Below are positions 24,329 to 31,663 of a stretch of DNA of 38,840 bases, piece after piece. The DNA is from Omnitrophica WOR_2 bacterium RIFCSPHIGHO2_02_FULL_67_20. Its GTDB lineage: Bacteria; Omnitrophota; Gorgyraeia; Aquiviventales; Aquiviventaceae. The stretch spans positions 4,146-42,985 of the forward strand of contig MHGT01000036.1 in NCBI GenBank assembly GCA_001805695.1. The letters are read 5' to 3'. Both the position numbers and the translations under genes were made by a program. How positions within the stretch are numbered: position 1 is the stretch's first letter; each line of letters opens with the position of its first letter. A model generated the notes under the pieces. The model searched no databases, was not told where the DNA came from, and saw nothing but the letters and a program-made list of their open reading frames with translations.

Positions 24329-25377
24329 CCGCCACACCCCGCACGAGCCTGTTGGTCACCGGGGGTGCCGGCTTCATCGGTTCCCATTTCGTTCGTTCCT
24401 GGCTGGCGACGCATCCGGCCGATACCGTCGTGACCTTCGATCTTCTGACGTATGCCGGCTCACGCGACCGACTGGCTGCTCTTAAGGCCGACACCCGTCA
24501 TCGGTTCATCCAGGGAGATATCTGCGACGCGGCCGCCGTGCGCCGCGCGATCAGTGGCTGCCGGCTCGTCGTGCATTGCGCCGCCGAAACCCACGTCGAT
24601 CGCTCCATCACGGATGCGGCCCCATTTCTGCGCACCAACGTCGAGGGGACCTACACGCTTCTGCAAGAAGCGCGTACGGCGGGGGTCAGCCGGTTCCTCC
24701 ATGTCAGCACCGATGAAGTCTACGGGCCGGTGGAGCGCGGGGCGGTGGATGAGCAGGCCCCGCTGTCGCCCCGCAGCCCGTACGCGGCCAGCAAGGCGGC
24801 CGGCGATCTGTTAGCGCAGTCCTTCCGGGACACCTTCGGGTTTCCGGTCATCGTGGCGCGCCCGACGAACATTTACGGGCCGGGGCAGTTCCCGGAGAAG
24901 TTTATCCCGCTGTGCATCACGAATGCGTGCGCGGGCGTGCCCGTGCCGATCTACGGCGACGGACAGCAGCGACGCGCCTGGCTCTTCGTGGACGATGCGT
25001 GCGACGCGCTGCGCATCCTCGTCGAGCGCGGGACGGCTGGCGAGGTGTACAACGTGGCCAGCGGCGACGAGCGGGCGAATCTAGACACCGCCGCAATGGT
25101 CCTGGCCAAGCTCGGCCGGCCGCAAGAGCTCTTGCAGCGCGTGGCGGACCGCCCGGGCCATGACCGCCGCTACGCCATGGACGACGCAAAGCTGCGCGCC
25201 CTCGGCTGGCAGCCGCAGACGCCGTTTGCGCAGGGGCTGGAAGCGACGATCGACTGGTACCGCGCCAACGAGGCGTGGTGGAAACCGCTGACGCAGACGC
25301 TCCGTGAAGACGCTTATCACTGGCTCAACCGGACTCCTGGGCCACTCGCTCATCCGGCGCCTCGTCGCGTTGGGTGA
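24325..25377 (+). CDS. rmlB: dTDP-glucose 4,6-dehydratase
   Basis: RmlB converts dTDP-glucose to dTDP-4-keto-6-deoxyglucose with bound NAD+. The 350-residue SDR has VTGGAGFIGSHFVR near the N-terminus, ETHVDRSI, the catalytic STDEVYG and the YAASK pair (YxxxK), then RPTNIYGPGQFPEKFIP and YGDGQQRRAWLFVDD. The last 24 codons overlap the beginning of rmlD in another frame. The tail they encode (NRTPGPLAHPAPRRVG) is not conserved, so this looks like stop-codon loss and read-through into rmlD. Confidence 0.93.
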   Translation: MTATPRTSLLVTGGAGFIGSHFVRSWLATHPADTVVTFDLLTYAGSRDRLAALKADTRHRFIQGDICDAAAVRRAISGCRLVVHCAAETHVDRSITDAAPFLRTNVEGTYTLLQEARTAGVSRFLHVSTDEVYGPVERGAVDEQAPLSPRSPYAASKAAGDLLAQSFRDTFGFPVIVARPTNIYGPGQFPEKFIPLCITNACAGVPVPIYGDGQQRRAWLFVDDACDALRILVERGTAGEVYNVASGDERANLDTAAMVLAKLGRPQELLQRVADRPGHDRRYAMDDAKLRALGWQPQTPFAQGLEATIDWYRANEAWWKPLTQTLREDAYHWLNRTPGPLAHPAPRRVG

Positions 25378-26197
25378 AGTGACGGGGCTCTCCCGGCATG
25401 CGCCGTCCGGGTCTGTTTCGGGGCGGCATGTCGTCTGCGACCTGCTCGATGCGCAGCGGACCGCCACTGTGATCCGGGACTGCCGGCCGGACGTGGTCAT
25501 CCACGCGCAGGCGCTGTCAGACGTGGATGCGTGCGAGCGGGAGCCCGCGCTCGCGGACGCCCTGAATGTCACGGCGATCCGGCACGTGCTCCGGGCCCTC
25601 GAGGGGACCGGGGCCCTCGTCGTCTACGTCAGCACCGACTACGTGTTCGACGGGACGAAGGCGGCGCCGTATGATGAACGGGACGAGCCCCGGCCCATCA
25701 GCGTCTACGGGCGGTCAAAGCTTGCGGGGGAGCGGGCGGCGCTGGCGGCGCCGCGTTCGATCGTCGTGCGGACGAGCACGCTCTTCGGACCCGGCCGGAT
25801 GAGTTTCTGCGACCACGTCGTCAAGCAGCTCACGGCCGGCGAACCGGTACAAGCGTTCACCGACCAGGTCACGTCGCCGACGTACAGCGAGGATCTCGCC
25901 GACGGCCTGGCGCAGCTGAGCCAGACTGTCCGGGACTCGTGGAGCGAGCAGGGGCCGCGCGTGTTCCACGTCGCCAGTGCGGGCAGCTGCAGCCGGGTGG
26001 AATTCGCGAGGCGCGTGGCGGATTTGCTCGGGGCGCCCCGCACACTCGTTTGCGGGATCCCGATGGCCCAGCAGCGCCGCCCGGCGCTGCGGCCGGCGTA
26101 CTCGGCGCTCACAACCGTGCACAAGAATCAGGCAATGGGGAGGATGCTACGACCATGGGACGAAGCGCTCGCGGCCTATCTGCGTCAGCGCCGCTAG
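25304..26197 (+). CDS. rmlD: dTDP-4-dehydrorhamnose reductase
   Basis: RmlD is the last step to dTDP-L-rhamnose. The 297-residue product begins MKTLITGSTGLLGHSLIRRL (Rossmann glycine loop), followed by RPDVVIHAQALSDVDACE, YVSTDYVFDGTKAAPYDE, the catalytic YGRSKLAGE and VRTSTLFGPGRMSF. GTG 25304 is the only start that keeps the Rossmann loop, so the gene overlaps rmlB by 74 bases. Its 3' end overlaps the next gene by 43 bases. Such long overlaps on both sides are unusual. Confidence 0.9.
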   Translation: MKTLITGSTGLLGHSLIRRLVALGEVTGLSRHAPSGSVSGRHVVCDLLDAQRTATVIRDCRPDVVIHAQALSDVDACEREPALADALNVTAIRHVLRALEGTGALVVYVSTDYVFDGTKAAPYDERDEPRPISVYGRSKLAGERAALAAPRSIVVRTSTLFGPGRMSFCDHVVKQLTAGEPVQAFTDQVTSPTYSEDLADGLAQLSQTVRDSWSEQGPRVFHVASAGSCSRVEFARRVADLLGAPRTLVCGIPMAQQRRPALRPAYSALTTVHKNQAMGRMLRPWDEALAAYLRQRR

Positions 26198-27498
26198 CTC
26201 GGCTAGCCAAGCGCATTACCGCCCGGACGGCGCGCGTCGGCGTCATCGGGCTCGGTTACGTCGGTCTGCCGCTCGCCGTCGAGTTCGCGAAAGAAGGGTT
26301 CACCGTCACAGGGATTGACCTCGACGCCGCGCGGGTCCGGAGGGTCAACCGCGGGCGCTCCTATATTCTCGACGTGCCGAGCGACGATCTCCGGAAGCTG
26401 CGCCGCGCGCGGCGGCTCTCGGCGACCTCCTCGTTCGATGTGCTCGCCAAGCAGGACGCGATCATCATCTGCGTCCCCACGCCGCTGCGCAAGACCCGTG
26501 AGCCGGACATGTCATTCATTATCTCCGCGACGAATGAGATCGCCCGCCGGGCGCGCCGGGGCCAGCTCATCGTGCTGGAAAGCACGACGTATCCGGGGAC
26601 GACGGACGAGGTGGTCCGACCAGCGATCGAGGCGCGCGGTCTCACGGTCGGGAAGGACGTCTGCCTCGCCTTCTCGCCCGAGCGGATCGACCCGGGCAAT
26701 GCGGTGTACACGACGCGCACGATTCCGAAGGTGATCGGCGGCACGACGCCGCTGTGCACGAAGCTGGCCGCGGCCCTCTACGGCTCGGCGATCCACCGGA
26801 CGGTGCCGGTCTCCTCCTCGCGGGTGGCCGAGATGGTCAAGCTGCTGGAGAACACCTTCCGCGCCGTCAACATCGGCCTCGTCAACGAGATGGCGCTCAT
26901 CTGCGACCGCCTCGGCATCGACGTCTGGGAGGTGATCGAGGCGGCGCGGACCAAGCCGTTCGGGTTCATGCCGTTCTACCCGGGCCCCGGCATCGGCGGC
27001 CACTGCATCCCCTCCGACCCCATCTACCTTGCCTGGAAGGTGCGCGTCCACGGTTTCGAGGCGCGCTTCATCGACCTCGCCTCGCAAATCAACGGGGCGA
27101 TGCCGGAGTACGTCGTCGAGAAAGTCGGGAAGGTGCTGAACGACCGGCGCACGGCGCTCAAGGGCGCTCGGGTGCTGCTCCTGGGCCTGGCGTACAAGAA
27201 AGACGTGGGCGATTTGCGCGATTCGCCGGCCTTCGATGTCGCGCGGCTCCTCGCGGAGCGTGGGGCCGTCATCGCCTACCACGATCCGTTCGTCCCATCG
27301 GCGGAGCTGAATGGCGCGCGGTACCGCTCGACGCCGCTCACCGCCGCCGCCCTGCGGCGGAGCGACTGCGTCGTCCTGCTCACGAACCACTCGTCGGTGG
27401 ACTATGCCTTCGTGCTGCGCAAGGCGCCGGTCATCGTGGACACGCGCAACCAGTACGGCAGCCTCGGGCGGTCCTCCGCGAAGGTCGTGAAATTGTAA
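26155..27498 (+). CDS. UDP-N-acetylhexosamine dehydrogenase (WbpA/WecC type)
   Basis: The predicted product (447 residues) oxidises C6 of a UDP-N-acetyl hexosamine to a uronic acid. It has VGVIGLGYVGLPLAVEFAKEGF, the family CVPTPLRKTREPDMSFI, LESTTYPGTTDEVV and CLAFSPERIDPGN, then GCHC-like GIGGHCIPSDPIYLAWK with the active cysteine at about residue 284. VLLLGLAYKKDVGDLRDSPA opens the C-terminal domain. GGHCIP with this spacing fits the WbpA/WbpO/WecC group more than Ugd; the hexosamine (GlcNAc or ManNAc) cannot be told from sequence. ATG 26155 lies inside the 3' end of rmlD. A longer frame extending upstream to 25939 is a shadow of rmlD. Confidence 0.9.
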   Translation: MGRSARGLSASAPLARLAKRITARTARVGVIGLGYVGLPLAVEFAKEGFTVTGIDLDAARVRRVNRGRSYILDVPSDDLRKLRRARRLSATSSFDVLAKQDAIIICVPTPLRKTREPDMSFIISATNEIARRARRGQLIVLESTTYPGTTDEVVRPAIEARGLTVGKDVCLAFSPERIDPGNAVYTTRTIPKVIGGTTPLCTKLAAALYGSAIHRTVPVSSSRVAEMVKLLENTFRAVNIGLVNEMALICDRLGIDVWEVIEAARTKPFGFMPFYPGPGIGGHCIPSDPIYLAWKVRVHGFEARFIDLASQINGAMPEYVVEKVGKVLNDRRTALKGARVLLLGLAYKKDVGDLRDSPAFDVARLLAERGAVIAYHDPFVPSAELNGARYRSTPLTAAALRRSDCVVLLTNHSSVDYAFVLRKAPVIVDTRNQYGSLGRSSAKVVKL

Positions 27499-27514
27499 GA
27501 GCGCTGCTCGGAGC

Positions 27515-27766
27515 ATGAACAGAGCAGGTGGACGAATGGCCGGACGGACGGCGGGCGCACATTGCCTGTTCTGTGGACGGTTGATGGCGGCACGGTCCGG
27601 CCGACCGGCGCTGCGGTGCCGCGGCTGCGGGGCGCACTTTGCGGCTACGTGGGATCAGGCAGGCTGCTTGACCGGCCTACGGATCGAATCCTGCGGGGCA
27701 AGGCCGTGCTGCCGGGATGCTGCTCCAGCAGGCGGACGCAGGCAACGGAAGCGCGTGGAGGGTTGA
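27515..27766 (+). CDS. Small zinc-ribbon protein (unrecognised)
   Basis: I do not recognise a named family. The 83-residue frame has HCLFCGRLMAARSGRPALRCRGCGAHF, a CxxC - about 14 residues - CxxC zinc ribbon, then AATWDQAGCLTGLRIESCG with more cysteines (ARPCC). It exactly fills the gap between two nucleotide-sugar genes, and its TGA overlaps the next ATG (TGATG), as expected for a real operon gene. ATG 27536, with AGGTGG just upstream, is an alternative start. The sequence is very GC-rich, so a chance frame cannot be excluded. Confidence 0.45.
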   Translation: MNRAGGRMAGRTAGAHCLFCGRLMAARSGRPALRCRGCGAHFAATWDQAGCLTGLRIESCGARPCCRDAAPAGGRRQRKRVEG

Positions 27767-28710
27767 TGGCGCGATATCTTGTGACAGGCGGGGCGGGGTT
27801 CATCGGCTCGCATGTTGTGGACCGGCTGCTCGCCGACGGCCACCAGGTGCGCGTGCTGGACGACCTCTCCTCCGGCCGGCGGGAGAACCTCGCGCAGGCG
27901 GGCAAGCGCGTCGAGTTCATCCAGGCGGACATCCGCGACCGCGCCGCGATGGGCAAGGCGTGCAAGGGTATTACGCGCATCATCCACGCCGCCGCCTGGC
28001 GCAGCGTCCCGAAGTCCATGGCCGATCCCTACGGCTACACCGACGTCAACGTCCTCGCCACGGTGAACCTCCTCGAAACGGCGGTGAAGGAGAAGGTGAA
28101 GCGGGTCGTGTGCGTCTCGTCCAGCTCGGTCTACGGCGATGCGACGAAGATGCCGCTGCGCGAGGACGCCCCGACTCTTCCGATCTCCCCCTATGCGGCC
28201 TCGAAGCTGGCCGACGAGCTCTTCTGCGGCCTCTTCCACCGCGCCTTCGGGCTCGAGACGGTCGCCGTGCGGTACTTCAACGTCTTCGGCCCCCGGCAGA
28301 GCCTGGAGAACGAGTACGCGGTGGTGATCCCGAAGTTCATCGTCTGTCTCCTCCGCAAGGAATCGCCGCCGATCTACGGCGATGGCACGCAGTCGCGCGA
28401 CTTCACCTACGTGGATAACGTGGTCGAGGGCACCATCGCGGCCTCCCAGGTTCCCGGCGTCAGCGGCGAGGTGTTCAACGTGGCGCTCGGCGAGGAGCAC
28501 ACGGTGCTCCATCTCCTGGAGGAGCTGAACTCGATCATGAGCCTCTCCATCAAGCCGGCCTTCAAGCCCCCGCGAGCCGGCGACGTCAAGCGCACCTTCG
28601 CCGATTCCTCCAAGGCCGAGCGGCTGCTCAAGTGGAAGGGGCGCATCAGCTTCTCCGAGGGGCTGCGCCGCACCGTCGACTGGTTCCGGGCGCACCCGCC
28701 GAAAGCGTAG
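27766..28710 (+). CDS. NAD-dependent SDR sugar epimerase (UDP-hexose 4-epimerase type)
   Basis: The 314-residue extended SDR begins MARYLVTGGAGFIGSHVVDRLL and has LDDLSSGRREN, IIHAAAWRSVPKSMADP, VVCVSSSSVYGDATKMP, the catalytic YAASK (YxxxK), VRYFNVFGPRQ and YGDGTQSRDFTYVDNVVEGTI. The organisation is that of UDP-glucose or UDP-N-acetylglucosamine 4-epimerases (WbpP/GalE group). Placed after a UDP-HexNAc dehydrogenase it may act on UDP-GlcNAc or its uronate. ATG 27766 overlaps the stop of the zinc-ribbon gene. A longer frame starting 27562 is not supported. Confidence 0.88.
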   Translation: MARYLVTGGAGFIGSHVVDRLLADGHQVRVLDDLSSGRRENLAQAGKRVEFIQADIRDRAAMGKACKGITRIIHAAAWRSVPKSMADPYGYTDVNVLATVNLLETAVKEKVKRVVCVSSSSVYGDATKMPLREDAPTLPISPYAASKLADELFCGLFHRAFGLETVAVRYFNVFGPRQSLENEYAVVIPKFIVCLLRKESPPIYGDGTQSRDFTYVDNVVEGTIAASQVPGVSGEVFNVALGEEHTVLHLLEELNSIMSLSIKPAFKPPRAGDVKRTFADSSKAERLLKWKGRISFSEGLRRTVDWFRAHPPKA

Positions 28711-28712
28711 TG

Positions 28713-28807
28713 CGTTGGGCCCGTTGTGCCGGTTGAGCCTGTTGGAAGGTTGAATACCCTCTCACCAAACGGGCCTAACGGACAAAACCGGCCTAACGGG
28801 TCAAACC
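28713..28807. repeat. CCCGTT/AACGGG inverted short-unit array, copy 4 (epimerase-aminotransferase spacer)
   Basis: Left half units GCCCGTTGTG, CCGGTTGAG, CCTGTTGG and right half units AACGGGCCT, AACGGAC, AACCGGCCT, AACGGGTC. This is the most degenerate of the four copies. It fills the spacer between the epimerase stop and the next ATG (28813) and leaves no ribosome-binding site. Confidence 0.8.
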
Positions 28808-28812
28808 CGCAG

Positions 28813-29931
28813 ATGCCCACCATTCCGCTCATCGATTTGAAGGCGCAATACCGCGCCATCAAGCCCGAGATTGACCGCGCGATCCAGCGGGTGCTCGAGA
28901 GCGGTCAGTTCATCTTGGGGCCGGAGATCGAGGCGCTGGAAGGGGAGTTGGCCGCGTACTGCGGGGTACCGCACGCCGTGGGGGTGGCCTCCGGGACCGA
29001 CGCGCTGGCACTGGCGCTGCGGGCCAGCGGGATCGGTCCGGGCCATGAAGTCATCACGTCGGCCTTCAGCTTCGTCGCCACGGCTGAAGCGATCGTCGCC
29101 GTCGGGGCCGTCCCGGTGTTCGTGGACATCGATCCGGTCACCTGCACGCTCGATCCCGCCAAGCTTCCCCACGCGATTTCTGCCCGGACGAAAGCGATCC
29201 TGCCGGTGCACCTCTACGGGCATCCCGCCCGGATGGAGGCGATCACGACGCTGGCGCAGACGCATCGCCTGACGGTGATCGAGGACTGCGCCCAGGCGAT
29301 TGGCGCGCGCGCTGATGGACGGTCCGTCGGCTCGTTCGGCCAGGCTGGGGCGATTAGCTTCTATCCCACCAAGAATCTCGGGGGCTACGGCGACGGCGGA
29401 ATGGTGGTGACCCGCGACGCCAAGGTGGCGGAGCAGGTGCGGCTCCTGCGCGCGCACGGCAGCCGCGAGCGCTACCGCCACCTCGTCCTCGGAACGAACA
29501 GCCGGCTGGATGAGCTCCAGGCCGCTGTGCTGCGGGTCAAGCTGCGCCACCTCGAGCGCTGGACCGAGGCTCGGCGGCGGCACGCCGCGGCCTACGGCGA
29601 CGCATTCCGGCGTCATCATCTGGACGACATCGTGCTCCCGCAAGAGCTGCCCGGCTCCCGGCACGTCTACCACCTCTATCCCATTCGTGTCGCGGAGCGC
29701 GATCGGGTCGCCGCAGCCCTCGCGCGGCAGGGCATCGAGACGCAAGTCGCCTACCCGTCCAGCCTCCCCGCACAGCCGGCGCTGCAACCGTACGCGCCGC
29801 AGAGTCCTCCGTGTCCGGTTTCTGACGCGGTCGCCAAGGACATCCTCGCGCTGCCGATCTACCCTGAGCTGACCCCGGAGACGATCGAGCAGGTCGTCCT
29901 GCAGATCGCGCGGATGCGCGTCCATTCGTGA
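28813..29931 (+). CDS. DegT/DnrJ/EryC1-family sugar aminotransferase (first of three)
   Basis: The predicted product (372 residues) is a PLP-dependent aminotransferase acting on keto-sugar nucleotides. It opens IPLIDLKAQYRAIKPEID, followed by GVASGTDALALALRA, EVITSAFSFVATAEAI, DIDPVTCTLDP, LPVHLYGHP and IEDCAQAIGA. The PLP-binding lysine is K187 in SFYPTKNLGGYGDGG. The C-terminal half has NSRLDELQAAVL and HVYHLYPIRV. The sugar it acts on is unknown; the adjacent 4-epimerase and HexNAc dehydrogenase suggest a UDP-linked 3-keto uronic or hexosamine derivative. ATG 28813 is the first codon of the conserved sequence. Confidence 0.92.
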   Translation: MPTIPLIDLKAQYRAIKPEIDRAIQRVLESGQFILGPEIEALEGELAAYCGVPHAVGVASGTDALALALRASGIGPGHEVITSAFSFVATAEAIVAVGAVPVFVDIDPVTCTLDPAKLPHAISARTKAILPVHLYGHPARMEAITTLAQTHRLTVIEDCAQAIGARADGRSVGSFGQAGAISFYPTKNLGGYGDGGMVVTRDAKVAEQVRLLRAHGSRERYRHLVLGTNSRLDELQAAVLRVKLRHLERWTEARRRHAAAYGDAFRRHHLDDIVLPQELPGSRHVYHLYPIRVAERDRVAAALARQGIETQVAYPSSLPAQPALQPYAPQSPPCPVSDAVAKDILALPIYPELTPETIEQVVLQIARMRVHS

Positions 29932-29979
29932 ACTGTCGACCCGCTCACCAGTCTCTCCTTCCGTCACGAGCCTGTTGCG

Positions 29980-31185
29980 ATGCCCGCCTGTGACGTGACC
30001 GTAGTCGGAGGCGGGATCGTCGGCCTGGCCACGGCGATGGTCTGGGAGCAGCGGTTCCCTGGCGCCAAGCTCATCGTGCTGGAGAAGGAGCCGGCGGTCG
30101 GGGCCCACCAGACCGGCCACAACAGCGGCGTCATTCACTCCGGGCTCTACTACCGTCCCGGATCGCTCAAGGCCCAGACCTGTGTCACCGGGGCGCGCCT
30201 GATGGCGGAGTTTTGCCAGGCGAACCGGATCCCCTACCGTCTCTGCGGGAAGCTCGTCGTGGCCACGGAGGCATCGGAGCTGGCCGCGCTCGAGCGGTTG
30301 TATCAGCAGGGGCTGGCCAATGGGGTCCCGGGCCTTGGGATGATCGGGCCGGAGCGTCTCCGGGAGCTGGAGCCGCATGCCAGAGGGCTCAAGGCGATCC
30401 ACGTGCCCAGCGCCGGGATCGTGGACTATGCGGCAGTCGCCCGCGCATTCGCCCGGATCATTGGGGCGCAGGGCGGGGAGATCCGAACGAGCAGCCGGGT
30501 CTTGCGGCTCATGAGACGGGAAGGGAGCTGGCTGGCGGAGACGACGACAGGGGAGGTTCGCTCACGCGCCCTGATCACCTGCGGCGGGTTGCACGCCGAC
30601 CGGCTCGCGGCGATGGCGGGCGGAAGACGCGAGCTGCGGATCGTGCCGTTTCGCGGAGAGTACTACGCATTGCTTCCTGAGCGCTGCTTCCTCGTGCAGG
30701 GGATGCTCTATCCCGTGCCCAACCCGGCGTTGCCGTTTCTCGGCGTCCATTTCACCCGGACGATCACTGGCGGCGTGCACGCGGGCCCGAACGCGGTCCT
30801 GGCGCTGGCGCGGGAAGGGTATCGGAAGGCCGACATCAATCTGCGCGATCTCCTCGACCTCGCGACCCATCCCGGATTTTGGCGTATGGCACGGACCTAC
30901 TGGCGGGTCGGTCTTGAGGAGAGCTATCGCTCTTGGAGCAAACGGGCCTTTGTCCGCACCCTGCAGCGGCTCGTGCCGGAGATCCGGCCCGCCGACATGG
31001 GAGCAGGCGGCAGCGGGGTGCGCGCGCAGGCGGTCGATTCGGCCGGCGCGCTCGTCGATGATTTCAACATCGTTCAGAGCGAGCACGCGATCCATGTCCG
31101 CAACGTGCCCTCGCCGGCCGCCACCGCCTCGATCCGCCTCGGGCAGCACATCGCTGACCTCGCGGCCTCCTCGTTCACAACATGA
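29980..31185 (+). CDS. LhgO-like FAD oxidoreductase (L-2-hydroxyglutarate oxidase family)
   Basis: The predicted 401-residue product has an FAD Rossmann motif (VTVVGGGIVGLATAMVWEQRFP), VLEKEPAVGAHQTGHNSGVIHSGLYY, which is a hallmark of L-2-hydroxyglutarate oxidases, GIVDYAAVARAFA, and a C-terminal GAGGSGVRAQAVD and VRNVPSPAATASIRLG. It would oxidise L-2-hydroxyglutarate to 2-oxoglutarate and pass electrons to the quinone pool. Its place inside a nucleotide-sugar cluster is unexpected; similar genes do occur in some polysaccharide loci, so another 2-hydroxy acid may be the substrate. No operonic overlap; 48 bases separate it from the aminotransferase. Confidence 0.85.
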   Translation: MPACDVTVVGGGIVGLATAMVWEQRFPGAKLIVLEKEPAVGAHQTGHNSGVIHSGLYYRPGSLKAQTCVTGARLMAEFCQANRIPYRLCGKLVVATEASELAALERLYQQGLANGVPGLGMIGPERLRELEPHARGLKAIHVPSAGIVDYAAVARAFARIIGAQGGEIRTSSRVLRLMRREGSWLAETTTGEVRSRALITCGGLHADRLAAMAGGRRELRIVPFRGEYYALLPERCFLVQGMLYPVPNPALPFLGVHFTRTITGGVHAGPNAVLALAREGYRKADINLRDLLDLATHPGFWRMARTYWRVGLEESYRSWSKRAFVRTLQRLVPEIRPADMGAGGSGVRAQAVDSAGALVDDFNIVQSEHAIHVRNVPSPAATASIRLGQHIADLAASSFTT

Positions 31186-31191
31186 ACACGC

Positions 31192-31220
31192 TTGACTACG
31201 GGCTGAAAGTTAGCTAAAGT
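31192..31220 (+). promoter_or_regulatory. Sigma70-type promoter upstream of the LexA-like regulator
   Basis: TTGACT (31192-31197) and TAAAGT (31215-31220) are separated by exactly 17 bases, matching five and four of six consensus positions. An AT-rich stretch follows up to the gene at 31275, unlike the surrounding GC-rich DNA. It marks a second transcription unit within the cluster. Confidence 0.7.
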
Positions 31221-31274
31221 ATGTCAATATTTCCTACAGTTTTATAGCCAGCTTTCTCACCACTGGAATCCGCG

Positions 31275-31553
31275 TTGACGAAGCGTTCCCTGACCCCTAA
31301 GCAGCAAACTGTGCTCGACTTCATCCAGCGCTTCTACGCCGAACACCGCCAGTCTCCCCTCATCCGAGAGATCCAAGCCGGTTGTCAGGTCGCCTCCTAC
31401 AAGTCGGCGTTAGACCGCCTCACGGCCCTCGAGCGCAAGGGCTACCTCAAGCGCCTCCCCAACAAACACCGGGGCATCAGGCTCGTCCGGCGCTTCGCGG
31501 AGCCCCAGGCGCAGCCGGGCAGCGCGCCCTCAGTGCTCGAAGGAGTGGCCTGA
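31275..31553 (+). CDS. LexA-type winged-helix protein without peptidase domain
   Basis: The predicted 92-residue product, LTPKQQTVLDFIQRFYAEHRQSPLIREIQ...LERKGYLKRLPN, matches the N-terminal DNA-binding domain of LexA, including the pattern for the recognition helix and wing. The S24 autoprotease domain of LexA, which carries the catalytic Ser-Lys pair, is absent: the gene ends 25 residues later. It therefore could not be switched by RecA-triggered self-cleavage. TTG 31275 is the start, with a good promoter about 55 bases upstream. It lies ahead of a UXS gene, so it could control this sugar-nucleotide operon; the target is unknown. Confidence 0.75.
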   Translation: MTKRSLTPKQQTVLDFIQRFYAEHRQSPLIREIQAGCQVASYKSALDRLTALERKGYLKRLPNKHRGIRLVRRFAEPQAQPGSAPSVLEGVA

Positions 31554-31663
31554 TGCGCGTCCTCCTCACCGGAGGGGCCGGGTTCACCCCGCACCACCCC
31601 TCCTTGGCAGGATGGACGGTACAGGCCTGCTCGACACGGTGGGAGACCCCGCGATGGGTATGA
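31553..31663 (+). pseudogene. Truncated SDR start (MRVLLTGGAGF) joined to unrelated sequence
   Basis: ATG 31553 overlaps the previous stop (TGATG) and has AGGAG seven bases upstream. It codes for MRVLLTGGAGF, the start of a sugar epimerase, then departs into TPHHPSLAGWTVQACSTRW and stops at 31663. The real UXS gene begins at 31654 with an equivalent MRVLITGGAGF. The two starts differ mostly at third codon positions, so this is probably an old remnant of a second SDR gene. After the truncation, TTCACCCCGCACCAC resembles the left end (TTCACCCCGTACCAC) of the 101-104 bp elements, hinting that such an insertion cut the gene. Confidence 0.55.

Noticed and set aside
28801..30402. Minus-strand open frame of about 533 codons opposite an aminotransferase and the LhgO-like gene
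   Set aside because: Shadow frame with composition biased by codon third positions; the + strand genes are full length with family motifs.
31585..31660. Third full copy of the 101-104 bp element
   Set aside because: Only about 15 bases at the left end match (TTCACCCCGCACCAC); the internal hairpins and right end are not recognisable, so it is at most a fragment.
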